A stretch of DNA of 64,000 nt from JAEULH01 sp963805915 (GTDB lineage Bacteria; Pseudomonadota; Alphaproteobacteria; Rhodospirillales; Defluviicoccaceae), in contig CAWDWD010000007.1 in NCBI GenBank assembly GCA_963805915.1, positions 460,222 to 524,221 of the forward strand, read 5' to 3'. Of the stretch, positions 44,575-53,935 are shown piece after piece (within the stretch, counting starts at the first letter, position 1; every line of letters begins with the position of its first letter). Under the pieces are notes generated by a model. That model did not search any database and had not been told where the DNA came from. It saw nothing but the letters and a program-made list of their open reading frames with translations. The position numbers and the translations under genes are program-made.

Positions 44575-44794
44575 AACCCCGCCAATGCCATATCGCCTCC
44601 TCAAACTGGCTGAGGTTCATGCGTAATCAGGATTCCCTTTACCTGCGGGCTACGTCACCCTGCCAGCTGACGACAGGTCACCGCCGCTTGGGCTCATGCC
44701 CCCTCACAGCAGGGGAGCAAGGCATTCCTCAAATCCTCCTTTCTCCATGCATTCCAGACATATGCACCCCGGACCATCCGGGACGAGGCGCACC

Positions 44795-45214
44795 GTAGGT
44801 GAAGTCGGACACCCACAGGGCGTCCGGGCGCGCTGCCCGAAACTGCCGGTTCACACGATCGGCCGGGCATGGCGTGGATCGGTCGCTGATCGTCGTCTTG
44901 ACGGTTTTTCCGCGCACCGCTCCCCGCAAGCCCATCTGGCGCATCAGCCGGGCCACGGTGCAACGGGCCACGTCGATCGCCTCGCGCTTGAGTTGCCGCC
45001 AGACCTTGCGCACCCCGTAAACCTGGAAGTTCTCCTCCCAGACCCGCCTGATCTCGACGCACAGGGCCGCGTCGCGCCGTTGCCGGGCCGATGCTCGGCT
45101 CGGATCGGTCCGTCGGGCGGCGTGGGCGTGGTACGTCGACGGGGCGATCGGCAACACCTGGCAGATCGGCTCGACCCCGTGCACGTCACGATGATCGTCG
45201 ATGAACGCTTTCAT
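44795..45214 (-). pseudogene. IS3-family transposase OrfB, truncated
   Basis: About 140 codons of OrfB: 'MKAFIDDHRDVHGVEPICQVL', 'APSTYHAHAARRTDPSRAS' and 'NFQVYGVRKVWRQLKREAIDVARCTVARLMRQMGLRG'. The first catalytic Asp is present in 'DALWVSDFTY', but the rest of the DDE domain is gone; the frame continues into unrelated sequence. Confidence 0.85.
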
Positions 45215-45534
45215 GGCTTGAACCGGCGGTCGAGCTCCGCCATCGCAAAATACGCGGACGCTTTGCGCAGGATCTCGTTCGCCTGACGCAGCTCGCGGAC
45301 TTCCCGCTCCAGCGCCTTGATACGATCGCGCTCCTCGCTCGTCGTCCCGGCACGAACGCCCTGGTCGCGTTCGGCTTGCCGGACCCAACTGCGCAGGGTC
45401 TCCGCCGCACAGCCAATCTTTGCCGCAATCGAACCGATCGCAACCCACTGCGAGGCATGCTCGCCCTGGTGCTCAAAAACCATCCGCACGGCACGCGCAC
45501 GCACTTCAGGTGAATACCTTGTTGATTTCGTCAT
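45211..45534 (-). CDS. IS3-family transposase OrfA
   Basis: A 107-residue protein with a helix-turn-helix ('SPEVRARAVRMVFEHQ', 'GCAAETLRSWVRQAERD') and a C-terminal leucine-zipper-like coiled coil ('ERDRIKALEREVRELRQANEIL'). Typical IS3 OrfA. It overlaps orfB by 4 bases in another frame, consistent with programmed -1 frameshifting in intact elements. Confidence 0.9.
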   Translation of the reverse strand: MTKSTRYSPEVRARAVRMVFEHQGEHASQWVAIGSIAAKIGCAAETLRSWVRQAERDQGVRAGTTSEERDRIKALEREVRELRQANEILRKASAYFAMAELDRRFKP

Positions 45535-45690
45535 GGCTCCAGTCTCTCAAGAGTTGGAGCCTCCGGCAAACCCGGTACGGTTCATCCCCTTGGGCGTGTA
45601 AGGAAGTAACTCACATGATGGAGCTTGCCTTCGTCAGCGTTGCGGATCACCGTACTGGCGTACGGGACGAAGCGTCCATTGGAGATCAAG

Positions 45691-47979
45691 ATGACAGTTG
45701 AGCCAAAAACAAAGACGGCATTAGCAGCGAACGCGAGCGGCCTTGAGGTGCCCAGCGAGCCACGCAGCGCCACATCATCGTCGGGCGATTTGATGACGGC
45801 CTGGCCGGAATACATGGTCGATGCGTTCCAGCGCAGCGTTCTCTTTTTCGATCTGCTGCGCCAGCGTGGCAACGATGAGATCGAGATCACATCACGGCCG
45901 ATGGCGACGGTGCTGAGCTTCGGCCATGACGTGCTGATGGACGGCCGGTCGCTGCCACGGCCGATCAACTATTATCTCTCGCGCATCGTGCCGCCGCCAG
46001 GGGTCGCGCTCGACCCGCGCAAGCGGCCGGTCGTGGTGGTAGACCCGCGGGCCGGCCAAGGGCCGGGCGTCGGCGGTTTCAAGGCGGACAGCGAGATCGG
46101 CGATGCCCTGAATGCGGGCCATCCGGTCTACTTCATCGGGTTCGGGGCGACGCCTGAGCCCGGCCAGCAGTTCCTGGACATCGTCGAGGGACAAGTGAAG
46201 TTCTTCGAGCGGGTAGTCGAGCTCCATCCGGACTCACCGCGTCCGTTTGCCATCGGCAACTGCCAGGCGGGCTACCAGACGCTGATGGTCGCCATCCTGC
46301 GGCCGGACCTGTTCGGGCCCTGCCTGGTCGCGGGCTCGCCGATGTCGTACTGGCAGGGCGTGCACGGGAAGAACCCGATGCGCTATTCCGGCGGCCTGCT
46401 CGGTGGCAGCTGGCTGACCGCGATGACCAGCGACCTCGGCAAGGGAAAGTTCGACGGGACCTGGCTGATCCTGAACTTCGACAGCCTGAACCCGGCGAAC
46501 TCGCTGTGGGGCAAGCAGTACGAGGTCATTACCAACATCGACGCCGGGGCGGAGCGCTTCTTAAAGTTCGAGAAGTGGTGGGGTGATTTCATCCAGCTCA
46601 ACGGCGACGAGCTGCAGTTCCTGGTGGACAACCTCTTCATCGGCGACAAGCTGACCCGGAACCAACTGCGGTCGAGCGGTGGCGTGACCTTCGATCTGCG
46701 CACCGTCACCTCGCCGGTCATCGTGTTCACCTCGACGGGCGATAACATCAGCCCGCCGCCGCAGACGCTCGGCTGGATCCTCGATCTATATCGTGATGTC
46801 GACGACATCCGCGCCAACGGCCAGACGATCATATACTGCCTGAGCCAAACGATCGGGCATCTCGCCATCTTCGTCTCCAGCAAGGTGGGTGCAAAGGAGG
46901 ACGAGGAGTTCGTTCAGCTCATGGACGTCATCGACTGCATGCCGCCCGGCCTGTACGAGATGGTCATTTCGCCACGGCCGGCCGACGTGCCGGCGGGCGG
47001 CTTCATCACCGGCGACTGGGTTTCCCGCTTCGAGACCCGCTCGCTCGACGACATCCGCGCGCTCGGGCGCAACAGCCCCGAAGACGACCGCGCCTTCGCC
47101 GCCGCGGCTCGGCTGTCGGAAATCAACCTCTCGATGTACCGTACTTTCATGCAGCCCTTGGTGCGCGCTCTCGCGAACCAGCCGGCGGCGGACCTCGCGC
47201 AGGCCCTGAACCCGCTCAGGCTCAGCTATACGATGTTCGCCGACTGCAACCCCTGGATGAAGGGCATGCAAAATCTGGCCGCCGAAGTGACGGCGACACG
47301 CAAGCCGGCGGCGGTCGACAACCCGCTTCTCGGGCTGCAGACACAGGTCTCGGACCAGATCACTGCCGCACTGGATGCCTATCGCGCGGCGCGTGACCAA
47401 ATGGCCGAGCAGATGTTCTTCGGCTTCTATGGCTCTCCGGTCGTGCAGGCGCTTCTCGGCCTCAACGACGGCAGCGACGTGCGGCCGTTGCCAGGCACCT
47501 CGCCCGAGAAGCTGGCGGCGCGACAGGCCCGGGTGGACGCGTACGCGGCGAAGCTGCGGACCGGTGGGTTCGACGAGGCGCTGACGCGGGCGATGCTGTA
47601 CGTCATCGCGGCCGAACAGATGCTCGACGAACGCTGTGCGCTCGCGCTGAACGTCGCGCGCCAGAACGTCATGCATCTATCGCTTGCCGAGTTCAAGGTC
47701 CTGGTGCGGGACCAGTTCTTCGTCCTTCAGCTCGACCCCGAGCGCGCCGTCGAGGTGCTTCCGTCCCTTGTGCCGGAGGCGGACGCGCGCAGGGAACTGC
47801 TGAAGCAGGTGCACGCGATCGCCAGCGCGGGCGATCCCCCGACCGTCGCCGAGCTCGACCGCCTGGCCCGAGTGTCGCAGGTGCTGGCCGTGCCGATTGA
47901 CAATCCGGCGGCGCCTGCGACGTCCGGCCGACCCTCCGGCGCCGCGGCGTCTACCAAGCCGGACGCTGTCGTGCACTGA
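45691..47979 (+). CDS. DUF3141 protein (PHA-synthase-like alpha/beta hydrolase)
   Basis: A 762-residue protein. Residues about 30-400 resemble PHA synthase-type alpha/beta hydrolases: 'AWPEYMVDAFQRSVLFFDLLRQRG', 'RPVVVVDPRAGQGPGVGGF', and the nucleophile region 'AIGNCQAGYQTLMVAIL' with Cys in a GxCxxG elbow, as in PhaC. The remaining 350 residues are helical and are the part specific to DUF3141. The ATG at 45691 is chosen because GGAGATCAAG precedes it. It leads a cluster with phosphotransacetylase and acetate kinase, suggesting acyl-CoA or polyhydroxybutyrate turnover; its reaction is not known. Confidence 0.85.
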   Translation: MTVEPKTKTALAANASGLEVPSEPRSATSSSGDLMTAWPEYMVDAFQRSVLFFDLLRQRGNDEIEITSRPMATVLSFGHDVLMDGRSLPRPINYYLSRIVPPPGVALDPRKRPVVVVDPRAGQGPGVGGFKADSEIGDALNAGHPVYFIGFGATPEPGQQFLDIVEGQVKFFERVVELHPDSPRPFAIGNCQAGYQTLMVAILRPDLFGPCLVAGSPMSYWQGVHGKNPMRYSGGLLGGSWLTAMTSDLGKGKFDGTWLILNFDSLNPANSLWGKQYEVITNIDAGAERFLKFEKWWGDFIQLNGDELQFLVDNLFIGDKLTRNQLRSSGGVTFDLRTVTSPVIVFTSTGDNISPPPQTLGWILDLYRDVDDIRANGQTIIYCLSQTIGHLAIFVSSKVGAKEDEEFVQLMDVIDCMPPGLYEMVISPRPADVPAGGFITGDWVSRFETRSLDDIRALGRNSPEDDRAFAAAARLSEINLSMYRTFMQPLVRALANQPAADLAQALNPLRLSYTMFADCNPWMKGMQNLAAEVTATRKPAAVDNPLLGLQTQVSDQITAALDAYRAARDQMAEQMFFGFYGSPVVQALLGLNDGSDVRPLPGTSPEKLAARQARVDAYAAKLRTGGFDEALTRAMLYVIAAEQMLDERCALALNVARQNVMHLSLAEFKVLVRDQFFVLQLDPERAVEVLPSLVPEADARRELLKQVHAIASAGDPPTVAELDRLARVSQVLAVPIDNPAAPATSGRPSGAAASTKPDAVVH

Positions 47980-48075
47980 GGCGGAGCCGGCTTGCCGAGG
48001 ATGGTGCCGATGCCATCAAGGTCCAGAAGGGAAGGCGCTCGGCAGCAGGGGCTGGTTACGATTGAGGTGAATGTC

Positions 48076-48258
48076 GTGATAACGCTGAGCGGCAAACAGG
48101 GCCTCATTATCGGAATCGCCAACGAGCACAGTCTTGCCCATGGCTGCGCCCGACACTTCCGCGCCGCGGGCGCCGAACTGGCGATCACCTATCTCAACGC
48201 CAAGTCGGAGCCCTACGTGCGTCCGCTGGCGGAAGCCCTGCAGAGCGATATCGCGTGA
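48076..48258 (+). pseudogene. fabI: Enoyl-ACP reductase FabI remnant (N-terminal 60 residues)
   Basis: From GTG at 48076 the frame reads 'VITLSGKQGLIIGIANEHSLAHGCARHFRAAGAELAITYLNAK', the NAD-binding start of FabI (GIANEHS motif), then stops at 48258. The remaining about 200 residues, including the catalytic Tyr/Lys, are absent; the next 140 bases hold no fabI-like sequence. An internal deletion is likely. The position between DUF3141 and phosphotransacetylase fits a fabI gene that belonged to this cluster. Confidence 0.8.
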
Positions 48259-48398
48259 AGCAGGCGACGATCATGCCCTGATCGTGAACCGCACCTGTGA
48301 CGAGATGCGGATCGCGGAACAGCTCGCCGATCCACCGCGAGGGAGGCGCATATCGTGCGCCGTCGCCGCGCGAGCCTGACCCCCTCGGAGTTGCAGCA

Positions 48399-49766
48399 AT
48401 GCAGACCATCGTGAACAAGACATTCGATGAGATCGCTCCCGGGGATGCCGCATCGATCGAGCGCACGCTGCAGGCTGGCGATGTGCGGGCCTGGGCCGCC
48501 GCCTTCGGGGAAGGGGACATGCTCGCCGACCGGGGGAGCGACAGCCAGGCGGCTGCCGGCATCGTTACCGCCTTGCTAACCGCGTTGGCGGGTTCAACCC
48601 TTCCAGGACCCGGAAGTTCGATCCGCGCAGCCTCGGTACAGATCAAGGGTGCGCTGCCGATCGCTGCGGCGATGACGGCACGGCTCGTCGTACGGGAGAA
48701 GCGGTCGGATCAGGGGGGGATCGTGGTGCTGGACGGCCAATGCACGGACCCGGCGGGTCAGGTCGTGGCGACGGCGATCCTGGAAGTTCTGGCGCCGACG
48801 ACGCGCCAGCGACGCCAAGTCGCGGAGCATCGGCTCGAAGGGCTGATGGACCGTTGTCGAAATCTCAAGCCGGTGCTGACCGGCGTCGTGCACCCGTGCA
48901 GCGCCGATGCGCTGGCCGGCGCGGTTGAGGCCGCCGAGGCCGGGCTGATCGTGCCCGTGCTGTTCGGCCCCGAGACCGAGATCCGGCAAATCGCGGATCA
49001 TGCGCACCTGGATATCGCCAAATGCCGCATCGTGGCAGCCTTCAGCCCCGAGGACTCGGCGCTGAAGGCTGCCACGGCCGCCGGCGCTGGCGAGGTCGCG
49101 GCGCTGATGAAGGGTAGCCTGCACACCGATGTGCTCTTGCATGCAGTCATGGAGAAGGAAGCGAAACTGCGCACCGGACGAACGATCAGTCACTGTGCCA
49201 TGATGTCGGTGCCGTCATACGCACGCCGCTTCATCGTCACTGACGTGGCGCTGAACATCGCACCTGACACTGACGAGAAGCGCCACATTTGCCAGAACGC
49301 GATCGGCTTCGCCCGCGCCCTCGGCATCGAGACGCCGAAGGTGGCCGTGCTCGCGGCGGTCGAAATGGTGCACACCAGAATGCAGGCCACGCTCGACGGA
49401 GCGATCCTCGCCAAGATGGCCGATCGCGGCCAGATCGTCGGCGGGATCGTCGACGGGCCGCTCGACCTCGACGCCGCGGTGGACGCTGAGGCTGCACGGG
49501 TCAAGAAGATATCTTCACCCGTGGCAGGTCTCGCCGACGTGCTGCTCGTGCCGAACATCGAGGCGGGCAACATGGTCTACAAGAACCTCACCTTCATGGC
49601 CGACGCGCAGATGGCCGGCCTCGTGGTGGGCGCGCGCGTGCCGGTAATCCTGACCAGCCGGGCCGACACCGCCGCCGCGCGCCGCTTCTCGGCCGCGGCC
49701 GCCGTGCTCTACGCCGACGCGCTGGCGCGCGATCCCGCGATCCTGCTTCCCGAAATCGCGGAGTGA
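48399..49766 (+). CDS. Bifunctional MaoC-like enoyl-CoA hydratase / phosphate acetyltransferase
   Basis: A 455-residue protein. Residues about 1-140 resemble a MaoC-type hot-dog hydratase ('NKTFDEIAPGDAASIERTL', 'GPGSSIRAASVQIKGAL', 'LEVLAPT'). Residues about 150-455 are a phosphotransacetylase/phosphotransbutyrylase: 'HPCSADALAGAVEAAEAGLIVPVLFGP', 'ALMKGSLHTDVLLHAVM', 'AVLAAVEMVH' and 'LLVPNIEAGNMVYKNL'. The ATG at 48399 is preferred as the hydratase domain begins there. It ends 6 bases before the acetate kinase gene, its usual partner in acyl-CoA to acyl phosphate conversion. Confidence 0.9.
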   Translation: MQTIVNKTFDEIAPGDAASIERTLQAGDVRAWAAAFGEGDMLADRGSDSQAAAGIVTALLTALAGSTLPGPGSSIRAASVQIKGALPIAAAMTARLVVREKRSDQGGIVVLDGQCTDPAGQVVATAILEVLAPTTRQRRQVAEHRLEGLMDRCRNLKPVLTGVVHPCSADALAGAVEAAEAGLIVPVLFGPETEIRQIADHAHLDIAKCRIVAAFSPEDSALKAATAAGAGEVAALMKGSLHTDVLLHAVMEKEAKLRTGRTISHCAMMSVPSYARRFIVTDVALNIAPDTDEKRHICQNAIGFARALGIETPKVAVLAAVEMVHTRMQATLDGAILAKMADRGQIVGGIVDGPLDLDAAVDAEAARVKKISSPVAGLADVLLVPNIEAGNMVYKNLTFMADAQMAGLVVGARVPVILTSRADTAAARRFSAAAAVLYADALARDPAILLPEIAE

Positions 49767-49772
49767 TCGGCC

Positions 49773-50952
49773 ATGAGCGAGGCCATCGTCGTCTTCAACG
49801 CGGGCTCCACCAGCCTGAAGTTCGGTGCCTATGCCGCAGACGCGACTGGATCGCTACCGCTCCTTTGCGTGGGCCGGATCGACAGCATGCAGGGCGACCC
49901 GCATTTCGTCGTCAAGAACGCGGCCAGCAAACCGTTGGACACGCATGAATGGGGCGAGGGCCACGCGCTCGACCACCGGACTGCGCTGCATTTCGTCATC
50001 ACGTGGCTGGAAGCCAACCTTTCCGATACGAAGGTCGTCGCGGCCGGCCACCGCGTGGTGCTTGGCGGAACGCGATTCGAGGCGCCGGTCCGGATCGACA
50101 GCGACGTGCTGGATTACCTCGATTCGCTGGCGGCGATGGAGCCGTCGCACCAGCCCTTCAATGTGCGTGGCGCTCGGGCTTTTGCCGAGGCATTTCCCGG
50201 GGCTGACCGCAGGTCGCCTGCTTCGATAGTCCTTCCATCGTACGATGCCGGAAGTCGCGCAGACCTATGCGTTGCCCGAGGACGTACGCGATACCGGCGT
50301 GCGCCACTGGGGCTACCACGGCATCTCCTACGACTATATCAGCCGGCAAGTGCCGAAATTCGCTCCCGCGGCGCGGCGCGTGATCGTCGCGCATCTCGGT
50401 GGTGGCGCCAGCCTGTGCGCCATGCTGGACGGGCGCAGCATCGAGACGACAATGGGCTTCGCCGGCGTGTCCGGCCTGCCGATGGCGACACGCTCGGGCG
50501 ACGTACCGCCAGGCGCGCTGCTCTACCTGCTGCGCCGCAAGCTCTTCGACGACGCGTCGCTGGAGAAGATGCTGTACGAGCGCGGGGGGCTGCTCGGTCT
50601 GTCCGGCATCAGCGGTGACATGCGGGTGCTGCAGGAGAGCGCGGATCCGCGGGCGGTCGCGGCGGTGGAGTCTTTCGTCTACGCGATGACGAAATACGCT
50701 GGCGCCTACGCGGCCGTGCTCGGCGGATTGGATGCCTTCGTGTTCACCGCCGGTATCGGCGAGAATTCCGCCCTGGTGCGCGCTGCGCTGTGCGGCAAGC
50801 TGGCTTGGCTCGGCGTGACGCTGGACGAGCACGCAAACGCTTCGGGCGGCCCGCGCATTTCCACCCCGAACAGCGACGTGTCGGTCTGGGTTATCCCGAC
50901 GAACGAGGAACTCATGATCGCGCAGCATACGCTGGCGCTCATCCGGGCTTAG
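49773..50952 (+). pseudogene. ackA: Acetate kinase, frameshifted
   Basis: The first frame gives 'IVVFNAGSTSLKFGAYAAD', 'AGHRVVLGGTRFEAPVRID' and 'EPSHQPFNVRGARAFAEAFPG'. The second gives 'MPEVAQTYALPEDV', 'RHWGYHGISYDYISRQ', 'VIVAHLGGGASLCAMLDGRSIETTMGF', 'GDVPPGALLYLLR' and 'FTAGIGENSALVR'. Together they form a complete AckA of about 390 residues. Two small indels at about 50203 and 50230 would restore 'QVACFDS-FHRTMPEV'. The enzyme would make acetate and ATP from acetyl phosphate and ADP. Confidence 0.87.
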
Positions 50953-50963
50953 AGGAGAGAACA

Positions 50964-51344
50964 ATGTTCACGTTCATCGAGGGCCTGCCGTCGGACGTAC
51001 TGGCGATCGAAGCCAGCGGCAAGGTAACCCACGAAGATTATCGCAACACGCTTATCCCCAAGGCCATACCAATGATGGCCAAGGGTCCAATCAAGATGCT
51101 TTATGTCATCGGCAAGGATTTTAAAGGTTTTGAGCTTGAGGCGCTGTGGGACGATAGCGCGTTCGGGATCAAGCACTGGCACGATTTCAGCTACATCGCC
51201 GTTGTTACTGATCACGCGTGGCTGGGTGCAATGGTCAATATGTTCAAACCGTTCTTTCACGGGGAAGTCCGGCTGTTCAAACTCGCCGAATTGCCTGCCG
51301 CGAAAGACTGGATCACAGGCACGCCGGAGAGGGCTTGGCCATGA
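50964..51344 (+). CDS. SpoIIAA-like (STAS-related) protein
   Basis: A 126-residue protein of the SpoIIAA-like family: 'VLAIEASGKVTHEDYRNTLIP', 'MLYVIGKDFKGFELEALWDD' and 'WHDFSYIAVVTDHAWLGAMVN'. GAGGAGAG precedes the ATG at 50964. Family members are small anti-anti-sigma-like or lipid-binding folds of unclear function. The last codons overlap the ATPase start by 4 bases (ATGA), so the two proteins should be made in step. Confidence 0.85.
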   Translation: MFTFIEGLPSDVLAIEASGKVTHEDYRNTLIPKAIPMMAKGPIKMLYVIGKDFKGFELEALWDDSAFGIKHWHDFSYIAVVTDHAWLGAMVNMFKPFFHGEVRLFKLAELPAAKDWITGTPERAWP

Positions 51345-53935
51345 CGAAAAGTATCCCGCAGATCACGAAACCTGGGGACGCAGCAGAGAAAAACGAAGTC
51401 CCCGCTGACGCACCCGACGACGCCCCGTCCCAGGCTGCGGACGCCAAGCCGAGATCGAAGCCTGATCCGAACGAAGCCCTGAAATCTCTTTCCATGCCGG
51501 AGCTGCAGGCAAAACTGGGGTCGTCGCCGAATGGGCTTACTCAAGCCGAGGCGAAGAAGCGGCTGACCGAGTACGGTCCCAACGAAATTGAAGAGAAAAA
51601 AACCAACGAACTCCTGAAATTCCTCAGCTATTTCTGGGGTCCGATCCCATGGATGATCGAAGTGGCGGTGGTGCTCTCGGCGGTAGCGCGGCACTGGCCA
51701 GATTTTGGGATCATCCTGCTTCTGCTGTTGGCCAACGCCGCTGTCGGATTCTGGGAAGAACACGAGGCCGGCAACGCGATTGCTGCCCTGAAGGCCAAGC
51801 TCGCGGTCAAGGCGAGGGTGAAACGGGATGGGAAGTGGATTAACCCGGCGGCGCGTGATCTGGTGCCGGGCGACGTCATCCGCGTGCGCCTGGGCGACAT
51901 TGTGCCAGCCGATGCGCGCTTGCTGGCAGGCGACCCTGTCGAGGTGGATCAGTCAGCACTGACGGGAGAGTCGCTGCCCGCCACGCGCAAACCGGGCGAG
52001 GCCGTGTTCTCCGGATCGATCATCCGCCAGGGTGAAATCGGCGCCATGGTCTATGCCACCGGTGCGAAGACCTATTTCGGCAAGACGGCGGAACTGGTGC
52101 AGCAGGCCCACACCGTCAGCCACTTCCAACGCGCCGTGCTGAAGATCGGCAACTACCTGATCATCCTTGCGGTGGCTCTGGTGGCGGTGATCATTGCCGT
52201 CGCGATCTTCCGCGGCGATCCGATCCTCACGACCTTGCAGTTCGCCTTGGTACTGACCGTGGCCGCGATCCCCGTGGCGATGCCCACGGTGCTCTCGGTG
52301 ACCATGGCGGTCGGCGCGCGCCTCCTGGCCAAGAAACAGGCGATCGTCACGCGGTTGTCGGCCATCGAGGAACTGGCTGGCGTGGACATATTGTGCTCGG
52401 ACAAGACCGGCACGCTGACCCAGAACAAGTTGACGCTGGGCGATCCGTTCAGTGTCAACGACATTCCCGCTGATCAAGTCATCCTGAACGCCGCGCTGGC
52501 GTCGCGCGCGGACGATAAGGACACAATCGACCTGGCCGTGCTGGGCGGCCTGAAGAGCGATCAGGCATTGAAGGGCTACCAGGTGGTCCATTTCCAGCCG
52601 TTCGATCCGGTGCACAAGCGCACGGAAGCGACGGTCAAGGGCACGGACGGAAAAGAATTCAAGGTCGCCAAGGGCGCACCGCAGGTGATCCTGGAGCTAT
52701 CGGCAAATACCGGGGAGGTGAAGTCTGCCGTCGACAAGGCGGTCAATGAATTCGCGGCGCGGGGGTTTCGGTCTCTGGGCGTGGCGCGGGCCGGGGGGGA
52801 CGGCGAATGGCAGTTTCTCGGTGTGCTGCCGCTGTTCGATCCGCCGCGGGAAGATGCCAAGGCAACCATCGCGACCGCCCGGCAGATGGGTGTCAGCCTC
52901 AAGATGGTTACGGGTGACGCACTGGCGATCGGCCGGGAAACAGCCAAGAAACTGGGGATGGGCACAAATATCCTCGATGCCAGCGGCTTCGGCGACACGA
53001 AGCGTCACGAAACGGCGGCGCTTGTAGAGTCGATCGAGAAGGCGGACGGCTTCGCCCAGGTGTTCCCCGAACACAAATTCCACATTGTCGATGTCCTGCA
53101 GCAAGGTGGCCACATCGTCGGCATGACCGGCGACGGGGTAAACGACGCCCCGGCGCTGAAGAAGGCCGATTGCGGCATCGCCGTTTCGGGCGCGACGGAT
53201 GCGGCGCGCGCGGCGGCGGCCATCGTGCTGATGACACCCGGCCTGTCGGTGATTATCGACGCGATCAAGGAAAGCCGGAAGATTTTCCAGCGGATGAACA
53301 GCTACGCGATCTACCGTATCACCGAGACGCTGCGCGTGCTGTTGTTCATGACGCTGGCGATCCTGGTCTTTAACTTCTATCCATTGACGGCGGTGATGAT
53401 CGTGATGCTGGCGTTACTCAACGACGGCGCCATCCTGTCCATCGCCTATGACAACGTCCATTACAAGGACCAGCCCGAGGCGTGGAACATGCGCCTGGTG
53501 CTGGGGATCGCCACGGTGCTGGGCGTCGTCGGTCCCGTGGCCGCGTTTGGCCTTTTTTATCTTGGCGAACGGGTTTTCCACCTCGACCGTCCGCATCTCC
53601 AGACGCTGATGTATCTGATGCTGTCCGTGGCCGGACATCTGACGATTTTCCTGACCCGCACGCGCGGCCCGTTCTGGTCCATACGCCCCGCTCGAATTCT
53701 ATTGGTCGCGGTGCTCGGCACGCAAACTCTGGCGACTTTGATTGCGGTCTATGGGGTGTTTATGACACCCCTCGGCTGGAGTTGGGCACTATTTGTTTGG
53801 GGCTATGCTCTGGTCTGGTTCCTCGTGAATGACGGCGTGAAACTGCTAGCGTATCGGATTTTCGATCCTGTTAAAGCCAAGACCGAGCCTCAGCCTGAAA
53901 CCAAGGCCAAGACACTGTCTGGGAGGGTGACTTAG
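51341..53935 (+). CDS. P3A-type plasma-membrane proton-pumping ATPase
   Basis: An 864-residue P-type ATPase. The phosphorylated Asp is D354 in 'CSDKTGTLTQNKLTL'. Other motifs are 'ALTGESLPATRKPGE' (actuator TGES), 'FDPVHKRTEATVKG', 'KGAPQVI', 'MTGDGVNDAPALKKADCGIAV' and 'GATDAARAAAAIVL'. The membrane segment 'AIPVAMPTVLSVTMAVGARLL' and length match proton-exporting P3A pumps of fungi, plants and some bacteria. The N-terminal 60 residues are Pro/Asp/Lys-rich and likely disordered. The stop codon TAG (53933-53935) is formed at the target site of the adjoining ISAzo13 element. Confidence 0.92.
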   Translation: MTKSIPQITKPGDAAEKNEVPADAPDDAPSQAADAKPRSKPDPNEALKSLSMPELQAKLGSSPNGLTQAEAKKRLTEYGPNEIEEKKTNELLKFLSYFWGPIPWMIEVAVVLSAVARHWPDFGIILLLLLANAAVGFWEEHEAGNAIAALKAKLAVKARVKRDGKWINPAARDLVPGDVIRVRLGDIVPADARLLAGDPVEVDQSALTGESLPATRKPGEAVFSGSIIRQGEIGAMVYATGAKTYFGKTAELVQQAHTVSHFQRAVLKIGNYLIILAVALVAVIIAVAIFRGDPILTTLQFALVLTVAAIPVAMPTVLSVTMAVGARLLAKKQAIVTRLSAIEELAGVDILCSDKTGTLTQNKLTLGDPFSVNDIPADQVILNAALASRADDKDTIDLAVLGGLKSDQALKGYQVVHFQPFDPVHKRTEATVKGTDGKEFKVAKGAPQVILELSANTGEVKSAVDKAVNEFAARGFRSLGVARAGGDGEWQFLGVLPLFDPPREDAKATIATARQMGVSLKMVTGDALAIGRETAKKLGMGTNILDASGFGDTKRHETAALVESIEKADGFAQVFPEHKFHIVDVLQQGGHIVGMTGDGVNDAPALKKADCGIAVSGATDAARAAAAIVLMTPGLSVIIDAIKESRKIFQRMNSYAIYRITETLRVLLFMTLAILVFNFYPLTAVMIVMLALLNDGAILSIAYDNVHYKDQPEAWNMRLVLGIATVLGVVGPVAAFGLFYLGERVFHLDRPHLQTLMYLMLSVAGHLTIFLTRTRGPFWSIRPARILLVAVLGTQTLATLIAVYGVFMTPLGWSWALFVWGYALVWFLVNDGVKLLAYRIFDPVKAKTEPQPETKAKTLSGRVT

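Larger units (their letters stand above)
44795..45584 (-). mobile_element. IS3-family remnant (orfA and truncated orfB)
   Basis: The probable outer end near 45584 reads, on the minus strand, TGAACCGTACCGGGTTTGCC, an IS3-type terminus. orfA is complete. orfB breaks off after 'DALWVSDFTY' at about 44795, so the last half of the DDE core and the other terminal repeat are missing. Confidence 0.82.

Noticed and set aside
44585..44626. 13-codon leader-like frame after repeat copy B
   Set aside because: A plausible ribosome-binding sequence precedes it, but it is too short to judge and copy A has no counterpart.
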